DNA from: a virus
Reading direction: 5' to 3' (one strand)
IMG/VR virus record: IMGVR_UViG_3300009149_000246
Location: 1-25,514 of that record
Length of the DNA stretch: 25,514 nucleotides
Below are positions 8,509 through 16,970 of this stretch, piece after piece. The notes under the pieces were generated by a model. It had not been told where the DNA came from, ran no database searches, and worked only from the letters and a program-made list of their open reading frames with translations. Every line of letters starts with the position of its first letter. Positions within the stretch are counted from its first letter, which is position 1. Both the position numbers and the translations under genes were made by a program.

Positions 8509-9834
8509 ATGAGTAGACAATTTTTTGAAGTAGAAAAGGGACTTAGCATTGTATCTGAAAACGCAGATACAGGTGTTAAGTTATTATTTGGTGCAAATGC
8601 TCCCGGTGGAGCAACTGAAACAGATGGTGCAGAACAGGGTTCAATATACTGTAGAACTAATGGTGAATTTTACCAAAAGAATACATCTGGAACTGGAACA
8701 GATAAATGGGTTAGGATGGCCAATCTTAACGACATTACTGCATTATCATGGAGACCTGAACTTGTTAGAGCTGCTACTGGAGATGTAGCACCAACAACAG
8801 GATCGGTTATAAATTTAGTTACTAATCCATTTGGTGATGATGAAGGAACAACATTAGTTGCTGCAGACTTTGTAGTTGGAGAACATATTTTATTTGGTGT
8901 AGGTGGTACACCAAAGTTAATGAGAGTTTCAGTTGTTTCTGCACCTAACATTACAGTTGTAGATGCTGATGATCCATTGACAGGTAACGATTCATTAATG
9001 GTTAGAAACTATCTACCAGATGCTACTGATGATCAAGAGAAGCAAGCATTGGTTTTATATAATGGATCTGCAATTGTTAAACTAGCTGATTTCAATTGGG
9101 ATATTGCTACAGGTATTAATTTATCTTCAGGGTATGCTCAAACAAATGGAACACTAAGTTCTGCAGATACAGTAGAAACTGCAATTGAAAAGTTGGATGG
9201 TAATCAAATTGACCTAACAACTCTTTCTGGAGTAGGACAAGGATCTGTTAATCTAGGTACTTTTACAGGTGCAACAATTTTAGATAATAGAACTACTAAA
9301 CAAGCTCTACAGGATCTTGAAACTGCCTATGAAGAAACAGATCAAAACGTAGATGATCTTATCACTTTATCAGGTGTAGCTGAAAATGCTACCAATCAAG
9401 GAACTATGACAGGTGGAGATATTTTAACCGATAACTCTACAGAAAATGCGTTATTCCTTGAGATAGATGGTGAGCTAACTAGGCAACGTGGAAAATCTAC
9501 TCTTGCAGGTGTAACTACTATTACTACATTGGACAGTGTTTTAGTTGATGATGTTTCAGCGGTAAAATATTTAATAACAATTGAGAAACAATCAGCACCG
9601 GGACAAAAGAGACATGTAGAATTTTTTGTTGGCCATAATGGTCATGCCAGTGGTGATGCTACAGTTGCAGATTCAACTGAATACGCAAAACTTAAAATAG
9701 GATCAAACTTTAATTACTCTATATCAGTAGATTTAAACGGAGTTACAACCGCTCAAACAATGAGACTGAGAGTAGCTTCTACTGAACCGGGTGGAATTAA
9801 TGTTTATGCTAAAAGGATAGAAGTGTTGTTCTAA
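8509..9834 (+). CDS. Fibre / adhesin protein with helical shaft repeats
   Basis: This 441-residue protein starts 2 nt after the previous stop, with CGGAG upstream. The N-terminal ~70 residues contain a GSIYCRTNGEFYQK motif and a W-V-R strand, a module often seen at phage-fibre N-termini. Residues ~205-345 hold about three degenerate repeats of the form (L/Q)-G-T-(F/M)-TG-x-x-I-x-D-N-x-T-x-x-AL-x-x-(L/I)-(E/D), ending in LSGV or LAGV; they probably form a trimeric coiled shaft. The last ~95 residues, from VKYLITIEK, form a beta-rich tip domain. The most likely role is host adhesion. The stop overlaps the next start as TAATG. Confidence 0.7.
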   Translation: MSRQFFEVEKGLSIVSENADTGVKLLFGANAPGGATETDGAEQGSIYCRTNGEFYQKNTSGTGTDKWVRMANLNDITALSWRPELVRAATGDVAPTTGSVINLVTNPFGDDEGTTLVAADFVVGEHILFGVGGTPKLMRVSVVSAPNITVVDADDPLTGNDSLMVRNYLPDATDDQEKQALVLYNGSAIVKLADFNWDIATGINLSSGYAQTNGTLSSADTVETAIEKLDGNQIDLTTLSGVGQGSVNLGTFTGATILDNRTTKQALQDLETAYEETDQNVDDLITLSGVAENATNQGTMTGGDILTDNSTENALFLEIDGELTRQRGKSTLAGVTTITTLDSVLVDDVSAVKYLITIEKQSAPGQKRHVEFFVGHNGHASGDATVADSTEYAKLKIGSNFNYSISVDLNGVTTAQTMRLRVASTEPGGINVYAKRIEVLF

Positions 9835-10526
9835 TGGTAGACCTACGAAAAGCATTTGAGGTTAATGAGGGCATCCTTGTTAACCTTGAAAATGCAGGTA
9901 CATTCTCAGAAGGCCCATTCTTAACAGGTGGGACAATTTCTCCAGTAGGCTTAAACTTACCTGAGAAAACTATATACCTTCAGAATACAGCTGCAGGTAT
10001 TATTATTTGGAGAAAGTTTGGAAATGGTGTAAATGATTGGAGACAATTATCTGCCCAAGATATCCCTTTCGTCCCAACAACTACTGATTTAACTTCCTTT
10101 AATTCCCAAGCAGCAATAGAAGAACTTGCTAACCGTCATTATGGAAAAGATTTCGCCTCTAAAACAAAAGAATCCGGGGAGGATACTACAGGAAATTCTT
10201 TTGATGAATATGATAATTTAGCTTTTAATGTTTCAGATACTTCTGGAACTAATAAATATAGAATTGCTGTAAATTTCTTTTTCGGACACAGTAGCGCATC
10301 AAATGATATTAGAGCAAGGCTATTGCTAGATGGAGAACCTGTATATGAGATCAGAGTGGAACCTAAAGACGCTGGTACAGCTCAAAGAATACCCGCTTTT
10401 ATCATTGATTATCCTGAGAATTTATCAAATGGTTCTCATAATATAAGTTTAGAGTATAGACCTGCTTCTTCTAGTAAGGTTTCTAGAATGTATAGAAGTA
10501 CACTAGAAGTTTGGAGGGTAGAATGA
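9834..10526 (+). CDS. Short fibre / adhesin paralogue
   Basis: This 230-residue protein opens with a segment (RKAFEVNEGILVNLENAG) that parallels the N-terminus of the preceding gene (FFEVEKGLSIVSENADTG), followed by a shared 'I-Y-(L/C) ... W-R' strand pattern. The middle has an AIEEL helix, and the last ~110 residues form a beta domain starting NKYRIAVNF. The layout is a shortened version of the upstream fibre without the shaft repeats. This suggests gene duplication, or alternative tips on a shared base. It stops with TGA overlapping the next ATG (ATGA). Confidence 0.6.
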   Translation: MVDLRKAFEVNEGILVNLENAGTFSEGPFLTGGTISPVGLNLPEKTIYLQNTAAGIIIWRKFGNGVNDWRQLSAQDIPFVPTTTDLTSFNSQAAIEELANRHYGKDFASKTKESGEDTTGNSFDEYDNLAFNVSDTSGTNKYRIAVNFFFGHSSASNDIRARLLLDGEPVYEIRVEPKDAGTAQRIPAFIIDYPENLSNGSHNISLEYRPASSSKVSRMYRSTLEVWRVE

Positions 10527-11002
10527 TTCACACTTATTCAGTAATAGATGACACCTTAAATGGAACTGTAGATTTGGGTATTTTATCTAAGCAATTTACT
10601 GGACTACCTTTTGATAAAATTACAGTAAAGAATGGGATTATAGCTATACATACTAATGAACCTAAGACATCTTTCGATCCAGTTGTAGCGGCACATAGTT
10701 CTTCTATAGTTACAGTTTATGAAGGAGTTGTTAGGGGTGCTATGGATTTCTTTAGTACAATGATGGTTCACTTCGCAGCCGAGAATGTAACCATGGGGAT
10801 TACTCAAGCAGGCAAAACAAAAGAAGCAGCCGATTACTTATCTGTGGTAATGAGGTACGGACAATCTGGTTCGTTATATGCGGTAATGAATGAGATTGAT
10901 ACTTTAGTATCTAATGGTGTCCCCGCTTCACTTTCACCATTTGTCACAAGTGCTAGACTCACAGATTTCAAATCAGAAGTAGCGGGGTATTTAGGACTAT
11001 GA
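10523..11002 (+). CDS. Phage structural or accessory protein, unknown
   Basis: I place the start at ATG 10523 (ATGA overlap), with GGAGGGT about 7 nt upstream; an ATG at 10511 would lie before that site. The 159-residue product has a beta-rich N-terminal half and helices in the C-terminal half. There is no signal peptide, membrane segment or recognisable catalytic motif. Tight coupling to genes on both sides suggests a virion or assembly role, but no function can be given. Confidence 0.5.
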   Translation: MIHTYSVIDDTLNGTVDLGILSKQFTGLPFDKITVKNGIIAIHTNEPKTSFDPVVAAHSSSIVTVYEGVVRGAMDFFSTMMVHFAAENVTMGITQAGKTKEAADYLSVVMRYGQSGSLYAVMNEIDTLVSNGVPASLSPFVTSARLTDFKSEVAGYLGL

Positions 11003-11493
11003 AAGTTAAGGTTTTAAAATGTAGACCATTAATGAAATTACCGCTCCTAGCATGGGCCATTATGCTCTTTCAAGGTTTTAAACCGTGGGATGCACACGCT
11101 TTTTCCCACTTCGCTGTAGAGTTTACAAGCATTACAGGATATTCAAAGGTTATGGATGCCTCAAGTAAGGGAGTAAGAGACAGATTAACTCAGAAATTTT
11201 ATGAAAGTTATTCCATTGTCAACTATAAAGAACTAGAATTAGAGTGTGAAATAGTTGATTTTTTACGATGGTATGAGAAACTAGAAGATAGACCGTATGA
11301 TTATAGTCAAATTTTTGGTTTAGCTCTAAAAGCATTGGGCCTTATATCGTTTAATAAGTACGGAAAAAACTATAAAGCTTTAACCTGCAATGAGGTTGTT
11401 CTATCTATGTTGGAAAATTTTACCCCCTATACATTTGGTGATCCTGATAACTATGACCTATTAATGACATGGCAATCTGTGAAGGAATTATAA
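10999..11493 (+). CDS. Probable permuted NlpC/P60 (papain-fold) protein
   Basis: This 164-residue protein is coupled to the previous gene by ATGA. After a short N-terminal hydrophobic stretch there is an SHFA-V-x-F motif (His near residue 37) followed by a strand with 'VMDASSKGV'. A Y-D-Y-x-Q-I-x-G segment comes next, and then TCNEVV (Cys near residue 135). In circularly permuted NlpC/P60 (YiiX/LRAT-like) proteins, the catalytic His comes first in an SH-(V/F)-(A/G) motif and the Cys follows in a C-(S/N)-E-(L/V)-V motif. The match is by motif order only. In phages such proteins may act as cell-wall or protein-processing hydrolases in the virion or in assembly. Confidence 0.45.
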   Translation: MKVKVLKCRPLMKLPLLAWAIMLFQGFKPWDAHAFSHFAVEFTSITGYSKVMDASSKGVRDRLTQKFYESYSIVNYKELELECEIVDFLRWYEKLEDRPYDYSQIFGLALKALGLISFNKYGKNYKALTCNEVVLSMLENFTPYTFGDPDNYDLLMTWQSVKEL

Positions 11494-12215
11494 TGAGATA
11501 TTGGACATACTTAGAAATTAAAAACAAAGTTAGAAGAGATCTTGGAATAGAGCAAGAAACTTTCGTTACTCCAGAAGAATTACTTGGATATGTAAATGAA
11601 GCTATTGATGAATGTGAATCTGAGATCCACACATTATATGAAGATTACTTTTTAACAAAATCACTAATCTCAATTGTCAACGGTACAAAAGATTATGAAC
11701 TACCCGCAAACATTTATGCCATGAAAATTAGATCTATGATTTTCACAGATGGCAATGAAGTCTATACAATTAAAAGATTCAAGAACACCATGCAGATGTT
11801 TGAAAAACTAGAGTATCAAGATTTAGTTGCTGATGATATATTTAGATATGTTCTATTTAATCACCAAGCTCTAACTGTCTCAGATCTTCCAGTTATACAA
11901 TTAGTTCCAACTCCTAGAAAAAGTTTTACAGATGGAATAGCACTGTATTATTTCAGAAATGCTAACAGGATGGTAGATGATACTAGTGTCTGTGACATTC
12001 CCGAATTTATTCATTACGTAGTTCAACATGCAAAAGCTAGGTGTTATGAAAAAGAAGGTGATCCTAGAGCTATAGGTGCATTATCTATAGCTGATCGCTT
12101 CAGACAAAACATGGTCAACACATTAACTCAAATGACTCCTGATGGAGACAATGAAATAGAAAAAGATTTATCACACTATAGCGACATGGCAATAGATGAT
12201 CAGTCATTCGATTAG
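11493..12215 (+). CDS. Putative head-tail adaptor / connector protein
   Basis: The start is ATG 11493 in a TAATG overlap with AAGGAA 6 nt upstream; an in-frame ATG 24 nt earlier lies inside the preceding gene and has no good site. The 240-residue product begins with a helix (YWTYLEIKNKVRRDLGIE), then VTPEELLGYVNEAIDECE. Next come beta segments with 'G-x-x-x-YELPANIYAMKIRSM' and a C-terminal helix with VVQHAKARCYEKEGDPRA. I associate this layout (N-terminal helical pair, YELP strand, C-terminal helix with Glu-Gly-Asp-Pro-Arg) with small adaptor proteins in marine and other short-tailed phages. The assignment rests on pattern recognition. Confidence 0.55.
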   Translation: MRYWTYLEIKNKVRRDLGIEQETFVTPEELLGYVNEAIDECESEIHTLYEDYFLTKSLISIVNGTKDYELPANIYAMKIRSMIFTDGNEVYTIKRFKNTMQMFEKLEYQDLVADDIFRYVLFNHQALTVSDLPVIQLVPTPRKSFTDGIALYYFRNANRMVDDTSVCDIPEFIHYVVQHAKARCYEKEGDPRAIGALSIADRFRQNMVNTLTQMTPDGDNEIEKDLSHYSDMAIDDQSFD

Positions 12216-12226
12216 GAGCGTTTAAA

Positions 12227-13297
12227 ATGGCACAAAATAATATGCCTACGGCACAAGAAATTCAAATGCAACAATTGATGGATCAAATGAAATCTCAGGG
12301 TGAAGCAATGAAAGGCATCCAAGGTCAATTTAATTCTGGAAATATCATGCAAGCAGGTGATGATGGTTTACTTAGAGTTGGTGGTGGAACAAATAGATAC
12401 GGTGAAGTAAGGCCAGATTTTACAACCATGCAAGGTGAACCGGGACAACTAGCGGATCAATTTAAAGAATCATTAGGGCCTTCATATCAAGCAATGCAAG
12501 ATAAAGGACTAACTGAAGGTGATACAAGAGCTGCGGGTTTAGCTAGAGAACAACAGGGTTTAATGTCAGCTCAAGCAATGGATAGAAACGCTAGACAAAA
12601 CGCAGGTGCTCAAACAGGTGCTAGAGGTAGTTTAGCTATGCGGGGTGGACTTACAGGTGGAGCTGCAGAAAGAATGGCTTCAGGTGGTGCTCAAGGTTTA
12701 ATGAGAGCACAGCAAATGCAAAACATGCAAGATCAACAAGCTAACCTACAAATATCTGCAGGTGATGAAGCAATGAAAAATAAAATGCTTGGACAAACAG
12801 GTGGAGCTGAACAAATGATTGGTGGTAGAAATGTTGGTAGACTACAGCAAGATATTACTAATCAAAACAAACAAAAATTTGGTATTTATAAAGAAGATAT
12901 GCAAGCGTTTGGTGCTGAAAAAACTGCACAAGCTCAACAACAGGCTAACTCAGGTGGGTGTATTATCACCACAGTTTTAAATGAAACTAAAGAGTGGACT
13001 GATAAAGAAAAATTACGTGCAGTTGTTTGGTGTAGAAGAACACACCATGATGGATCTCTCAGAGGTAAAATGTGGGTAGATGGGTATCATGCTTGGGGTG
13101 GAGTTTTTGCGGGAGTTATGCGTAAAAATAAAATCGTGAGAAAGATATGCAAATACTTGACTAAAAAGTTTGTTAAACACGTTACAAATGAAAAAAATAT
13201 AATTGGTTTCGCAGTTAAATGGATATGGGTAAACCCCGCTTCATATACTATCGGAGCAATTTTAAATCTAGGAGATAGTTATGCTGAAGTTCTTTAA
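12227..13297 (+). CDS. Internal virion / ejection-type protein with C-terminal Cys-box domain
   Basis: This 356-residue protein has TAGGAG overlapping the upstream stop. Residues 1-240 are rich in Gln, Met, Ala and Gly, predicted helical or low-complexity, and lack Cys and Trp. Then a sharply different domain begins after an N-S-GG linker. It starts GGCIITTVLNE and has LRAVVWCRRTHHDG, followed by a Trp/Tyr/His-rich stretch, two hydrophobic helices and a WVNPASY segment. The opening resembles 'CFI-box' domains (GGCF-I-(A/T)-TA ... LR-x-(F/W)-R-D), which occur as C-terminal modules of surface and phage proteins. It is first in a run of four genes that probably form the ejected internal proteins. 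Confidence 0.55.
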   Translation: MAQNNMPTAQEIQMQQLMDQMKSQGEAMKGIQGQFNSGNIMQAGDDGLLRVGGGTNRYGEVRPDFTTMQGEPGQLADQFKESLGPSYQAMQDKGLTEGDTRAAGLAREQQGLMSAQAMDRNARQNAGAQTGARGSLAMRGGLTGGAAERMASGGAQGLMRAQQMQNMQDQQANLQISAGDEAMKNKMLGQTGGAEQMIGGRNVGRLQQDITNQNKQKFGIYKEDMQAFGAEKTAQAQQQANSGGCIITTVLNETKEWTDKEKLRAVVWCRRTHHDGSLRGKMWVDGYHAWGGVFAGVMRKNKIVRKICKYLTKKFVKHVTNEKNIIGFAVKWIWVNPASYTIGAILNLGDSYAEVL

Positions 13298-13874
13298 ATT
13301 AATAATGAAAAGTGAAGATGGTTTTTGGATACCACTAGCTATGATGGCAGGTGGAATGATAAAAAATCAATTCGATAAAAAAGCTAATCAACGTCAAAAT
13401 GATGCACAGATAGCACAGACAAAATATTCTGCTTTAACTGGAATGGGGCCGGGTCAAATTAAAAGTGATCCAAGTACAATTGGAGCGGGATTAAAATGGG
13501 GTGCTGCAGGTTTAGGTTTGCAACAAGGTCTTGCAGCGGCAGCGGCAGGTGGTTTAGGTGGAGCAGGTGCAGCGGGAGCAGGTGCAGTTGGAGCGGGTGC
13601 TCAAGGTGCGGGTCTAGCAGGTACAGCGGGATTAACAGGTGCGGGTGCTGCAGGTGCGGGTGCTGCAGGTGCAGGTGCAGGTTTAGCGGGTGCAGGTGCA
13701 ACAGGACTTGATGCAGTTATGAGTGGTGGTACTGGAATGGGTAGTGCAGCGGGAACTCCAATGCAATCAGTAGGTGTTGATCCCTATGGAATGGGAAGTG
13801 CAATGAATGTTCAACAACCAAGTTGGCAACAATTACAACAAATGCAACAACAACCCGGTTTATATAACGCATAA
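13281..13874 (+). CDS. Gly/Ala-rich internal virion protein
   Basis: This 197-residue ORF overlaps the preceding gene by 17 nt, with GGAG 6 nt before ATG. Residues ~15-27 are hydrophobic (FWIPLAMMAGGMI). Residues ~30-75 are polar, and residues ~85-143 consist almost only of Gly and Ala in dipeptide-like repeats. The C-terminus is Gln/Met/Pro-rich. Position and composition fit a small membrane-active ejection protein (the role of gp14 in T7 or gp7 in P22), but there is no visible sequence motif in common. The role is inferred from context. Confidence 0.55.
   Translation: MLKFFKLIMKSEDGFWIPLAMMAGGMIKNQFDKKANQRQNDAQIAQTKYSALTGMGPGQIKSDPSTIGAGLKWGAAGLGLQQGLAAAAAGGLGGAGAAGAGAVGAGAQGAGLAGTAGLTGAGAAGAGAAGAGAGLAGAGATGLDAVMSGGTGMGSAAGTPMQSVGVDPYGMGSAMNVQQPSWQQLQQMQQQPGLYNA
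13533..13709 (+). repeat. Gly/Ala codon repeat tract
   Basis: The tract is built of GCA GGT, GCG GGT/GGA and GCT GCA GGT units coding for AG/GA dipeptides, with occasional Leu, Thr, Val or Gln. The repeats are imperfect. The tract makes the opposite strand look like a Leu/His ORF and is prone to slippage. Confidence 0.75.
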
Positions 13875-13883
13875 GGAGTAATT

Positions 13884-15077
13884 ATGGAAGATGGAAGCGG
13901 GACATGGTTAGGTCAATATAAAACTCCTATGTCCATATTGAGTGATAAATTAGATTTAGCGGGTGGTGCAAAAAGTATGTATCAAAATCTGCAACAACAA
14001 CTAGCTATGAAAGATGCAAAAGAAAATTTTGGTGATCAAATTCAGGCGCAACAACCATATAGATTAGCTGAAGCGGGTCAAGGTGATCCTTTACCAAAAA
14101 CAGTTGAAGATGCTTATCAACAAGCAATGCGTGGTCAAGGTGATACTTCTTCATTACCTATGACAACTCCTGTACCTACAAAAGAAAAAACAAAACAGGA
14201 TCAAGAAAAAAATAAATTAAAAACAAATGCTCAAAATCAATACGAAAAAAATATGAGAAAATTCATGGAGCATAGAGAGAAGTTAATTAGAAATTCTGAA
14301 GAGCAAGCTAGACTGATGCGGGGTGGAGAAAACAGAGTAGATCTTTCTTCATTAATGGCTTTAGCTGATAGTGAGACAGGATCTAATCTGGCCAGATCTT
14401 ATAAAGCTCCAATGACTCCAGAAAGAAGAGAGCAATTAGCGCAAGCAATGGAAGCTAGAGCGGGTCAAGGTTATGGTGCTCTTGCTAACAATGAATACCA
14501 GATGGCAACTCTTAATAATCAAAGAGATAAAGCTTTGAGAGATAGATTAACAGGTGGATTAAAACCTATGGATCTACAACGAATAAGGCAAGACTTTTCA
14601 AAATCTGGAGAAAAGAAAAACATGGATTCTTATGTTAACTTTTCAGATGAATTAAAAGACTATAAAAGTGCTCTCCAAGATTTTGAAGAAAAAGGTTCAC
14701 CTTTAACTGGTAAAGAAGCTGCTAGAGTAGAGGCACTATTTAATAAACTTCTTACCACTATAAACAGAGATGAAGCGAAACTTGGTGCATTAGCAGGTGA
14801 AGATTTAAACATTCTTAGGGGTATATTAAAAAAACAAACAGGTGTAGGTGGAATAACTAATAGAACCCTAAGTGGGGGAGTACAGTCACAATATGAAGCT
14901 ATTGATCATTTTATAAATACATCTTCAAATAAAGCTAATAAATATTTAGAGAACACAAGGGATATTTACCCGGTAGGTGTTGAAAAATCTATAGACACGT
15001 ATAAAGATAGGGTAGGTGGTATCCGTGGATCTAGTAACATTCCTTTTGATCCCGACTCTTTTATTAAAGGAATATAA
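13884..15077 (+). CDS. Putative internal / ejection protein, Gln-rich helical
   Basis: This 397-residue protein has a perfect TAAGGAGT site 6 nt before ATG. It is predicted almost entirely helical, rich in Gln, Lys, Ala and Met. A charged, probably disordered region spans residues ~75-140, with coiled-coil-like segments after that. No Cys is visible, and no enzyme motif. It sits in a four-gene run between the Gly/Ala-rich protein and a 628-residue protein with hydrophobic glycine-rich segments. This order resembles the internal-core protein cluster of short-tailed phages. No named family is recognised. Confidence 0.5.
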   Translation: MEDGSGTWLGQYKTPMSILSDKLDLAGGAKSMYQNLQQQLAMKDAKENFGDQIQAQQPYRLAEAGQGDPLPKTVEDAYQQAMRGQGDTSSLPMTTPVPTKEKTKQDQEKNKLKTNAQNQYEKNMRKFMEHREKLIRNSEEQARLMRGGENRVDLSSLMALADSETGSNLARSYKAPMTPERREQLAQAMEARAGQGYGALANNEYQMATLNNQRDKALRDRLTGGLKPMDLQRIRQDFSKSGEKKNMDSYVNFSDELKDYKSALQDFEEKGSPLTGKEAARVEALFNKLLTTINRDEAKLGALAGEDLNILRGILKKQTGVGGITNRTLSGGVQSQYEAIDHFINTSSNKANKYLENTRDIYPVGVEKSIDTYKDRVGGIRGSSNIPFDPDSFIKGI

Positions 15078-15079
15078 AT

Positions 15080-16966
15080 ATGTCCGAACAAGCTAGACAA
15101 TGGTTAGAACAAAATCCAGATGATCCTAGAGCTGAAGCTGTAAGACAAAAGCTTCAATCAATGCCAACTCAAGAAGCTCCACAATCTCAAGGTAATCCAC
15201 AAGCTGAAAAATGGCTTCAAGAAAACCCTGATGATCCTAGAGCTGAAGCTGTAAGACAAAAACTTGGATCTACTGGAAAAGTAGTTGATGAAGCTCACCC
15301 TGCAATATCTTGGAAGGATAGGGCCATAGTGAAAAACTTTGGTACTGGAAATGGACTAGGCTATCTAAAAAGTAAATACCCAAATCTACAAATTGAAGAA
15401 CGTAGTGGCGATGTCGTTATGAAGGGTAAGAATGAAAATGAATGGAGAAAATTAGATCCAAGCTCACTAGAATTTGCTGATGTTTCTGATATTGCTTATG
15501 ATGTTGGTGCAGGTATTTTAGAAGGTGGAGCAACATTAGCGGGTGCAGGTGCGGGAAGTTTACCCGGTGCTATAGCAGCGGGATCTGCCAGTGGTGCAGG
15601 TATGGAAGCACTAAGACAAAAAATCGGACAAGCTTTAGGTGTTAATAAAGAAATGGACATGGGACAAATGGGAGCTGCAACGGTAGCAGGTGGATTATCC
15701 CCGGTTCTTTTTGGTACAGGAAAAGCAGGTGCAAAATATTTAGAGAAAGGTTTACTTGGTGAAACTTTAGGTAAAGGTGCTAGTAAAGCATATAAAAAAG
15801 TTACTCGTGGATTTCTACCGGGTATGGCAGAAGTTTCTTCAGGTGAAAAAGCTAAAGTCTATAAAGACTACATTCGCAACATAGATGAAATGGAAAATTG
15901 GAAAAAAGATCCTGAATCATTTTTAAACTTTGCTGAAGAAGCGGGTATGGCAGTTGAAAAAAATGTTAATGATGCTGTGTCTCTACAGGGAGATAAGATA
16001 GGTCAGGTGCTATCTGAATTACCTGATTTAGATTTAACTAAAGTAATAGATATTAGGCCAGTTAGAAATGAGATGGTTCAACAAGCTAGTCTAATGGCGG
16101 GAAATCCAAAACCTAAAATAAGAGCTGCAGGTGAAGAACAACTAAAAATACTAAAAGAGATATTTGGAGATCATAAATTAGGTGCAGATGGAAATCCTAT
16201 ACCTACTGATTCTTGGAAGGATTTTGTATCTTTTAAAGATGCTGAAGGAATGAGAAACGAATTTACAGATCTTAATAAACAATTTAAAACAGATTTCTCA
16301 GGTGGTGAATTTTCAGATATGAAAAAGAAATATGGTATTGAGGGATGGAAAAATGTTGATAAAGCTGTAAAAGATTCTCTTAATAGTTATGGTGGAGACA
16401 CTGGTAATAGATTAAAGCAAGCTCATAGTGAATATAGAAAAGCATTGGCAAATAGAAATAGATTAGAGAAGAAAATATTTACTGTAGATCCCGGTACAGG
16501 TGAGAAAGATTATACTAAAGTTTTTGACTTAGGTAGAACTCTTGATAACCCATCTAAAAAACTTATTAAAACTCAAATATCTAAAATGAGTCCCGACTTT
16601 ATAAAAGCTGCAGATAAGATTGAAGCTTTTGCAAGGTTAAGTGATCCATCATATTTTCCAACGTCAGGGCCTTCGACATCAACAACAAAAACTCTTGCAA
16701 TGGCAGGGTTAGGTGCGGGTGTAGGAGCAATAGGGGGTGATCAAAAATCTACTGGAATTGGATTAGGTATAGGATTACTTGGAATGGGGCCTAAAGCTTG
16801 GAGATTTTATTTTTCAAAAGGTAAATCAGGTGAAGATTTTCTCAAAAGAAAATTTAAAGAAGCGGGTGCTAAAGTTCCTAATGATATTAAGAAATATTAT
16901 AACAAACAAATGGCAACACAGGGAACTTGGAATACTTTGAGAGATAGAGAAGCAAAAAACGAATAA
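15080..16966 (+). CDS. Large putative ejection / internal core protein
   Basis: This 628-residue protein is the last + strand gene before the terminator. The N-terminus has two copies of a WL-x-x-NPDDPRAEAVRQKL repeat (residues ~9-25 and ~46-62). A helical Gly/Ala-rich hydrophobic stretch follows at ~140-215 (AGILEGGATLAGAGAG, PGAIAAGSASGAG), and a second at ~540-575 (GLGAGVGAIGG, GIGLGIGLLGMG). Charged helices lie between. Such glycine-rich amphipathic segments occur in phage proteins injected with the DNA that insert in the host envelope. I see no lysozyme or transglycosylase catalytic motif. The assignment comes from position, size and composition. Confidence 0.55.
   Translation: MSEQARQWLEQNPDDPRAEAVRQKLQSMPTQEAPQSQGNPQAEKWLQENPDDPRAEAVRQKLGSTGKVVDEAHPAISWKDRAIVKNFGTGNGLGYLKSKYPNLQIEERSGDVVMKGKNENEWRKLDPSSLEFADVSDIAYDVGAGILEGGATLAGAGAGSLPGAIAAGSASGAGMEALRQKIGQALGVNKEMDMGQMGAATVAGGLSPVLFGTGKAGAKYLEKGLLGETLGKGASKAYKKVTRGFLPGMAEVSSGEKAKVYKDYIRNIDEMENWKKDPESFLNFAEEAGMAVEKNVNDAVSLQGDKIGQVLSELPDLDLTKVIDIRPVRNEMVQQASLMAGNPKPKIRAAGEEQLKILKEIFGDHKLGADGNPIPTDSWKDFVSFKDAEGMRNEFTDLNKQFKTDFSGGEFSDMKKKYGIEGWKNVDKAVKDSLNSYGGDTGNRLKQAHSEYRKALANRNRLEKKIFTVDPGTGEKDYTKVFDLGRTLDNPSKKLIKTQISKMSPDFIKAADKIEAFARLSDPSYFPTSGPSTSTTKTLAMAGLGAGVGAIGGDQKSTGIGLGIGLLGMGPKAWRFYFSKGKSGEDFLKRKFKEAGAKVPNDIKKYYNKQMATQGTWNTLRDREAKNE
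15119..15261 (+). repeat. 32-bp direct repeat pair encoding DDPRAEAVRQK
   Basis: An identical 32-bp stretch occurs at 15119-15150 and 15230-15261, 111 bp apart and in frame. It starts GATGATCCTAGAGCTGAAGC. It encodes the core of the N-terminal repeat of the 628-residue protein. The identity at DNA level, synonymous positions included, suggests a recent duplication or recombination between copies. Confidence 0.85.
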
Positions 16967-16970
16967 AAAA

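Noticed and set aside
13459-13701. Leu/His/Pro-rich ORF on the - strand
   Set aside because: It is the mirror image of the Gly/Ala codon repeat on the + strand and has no protein-like composition.
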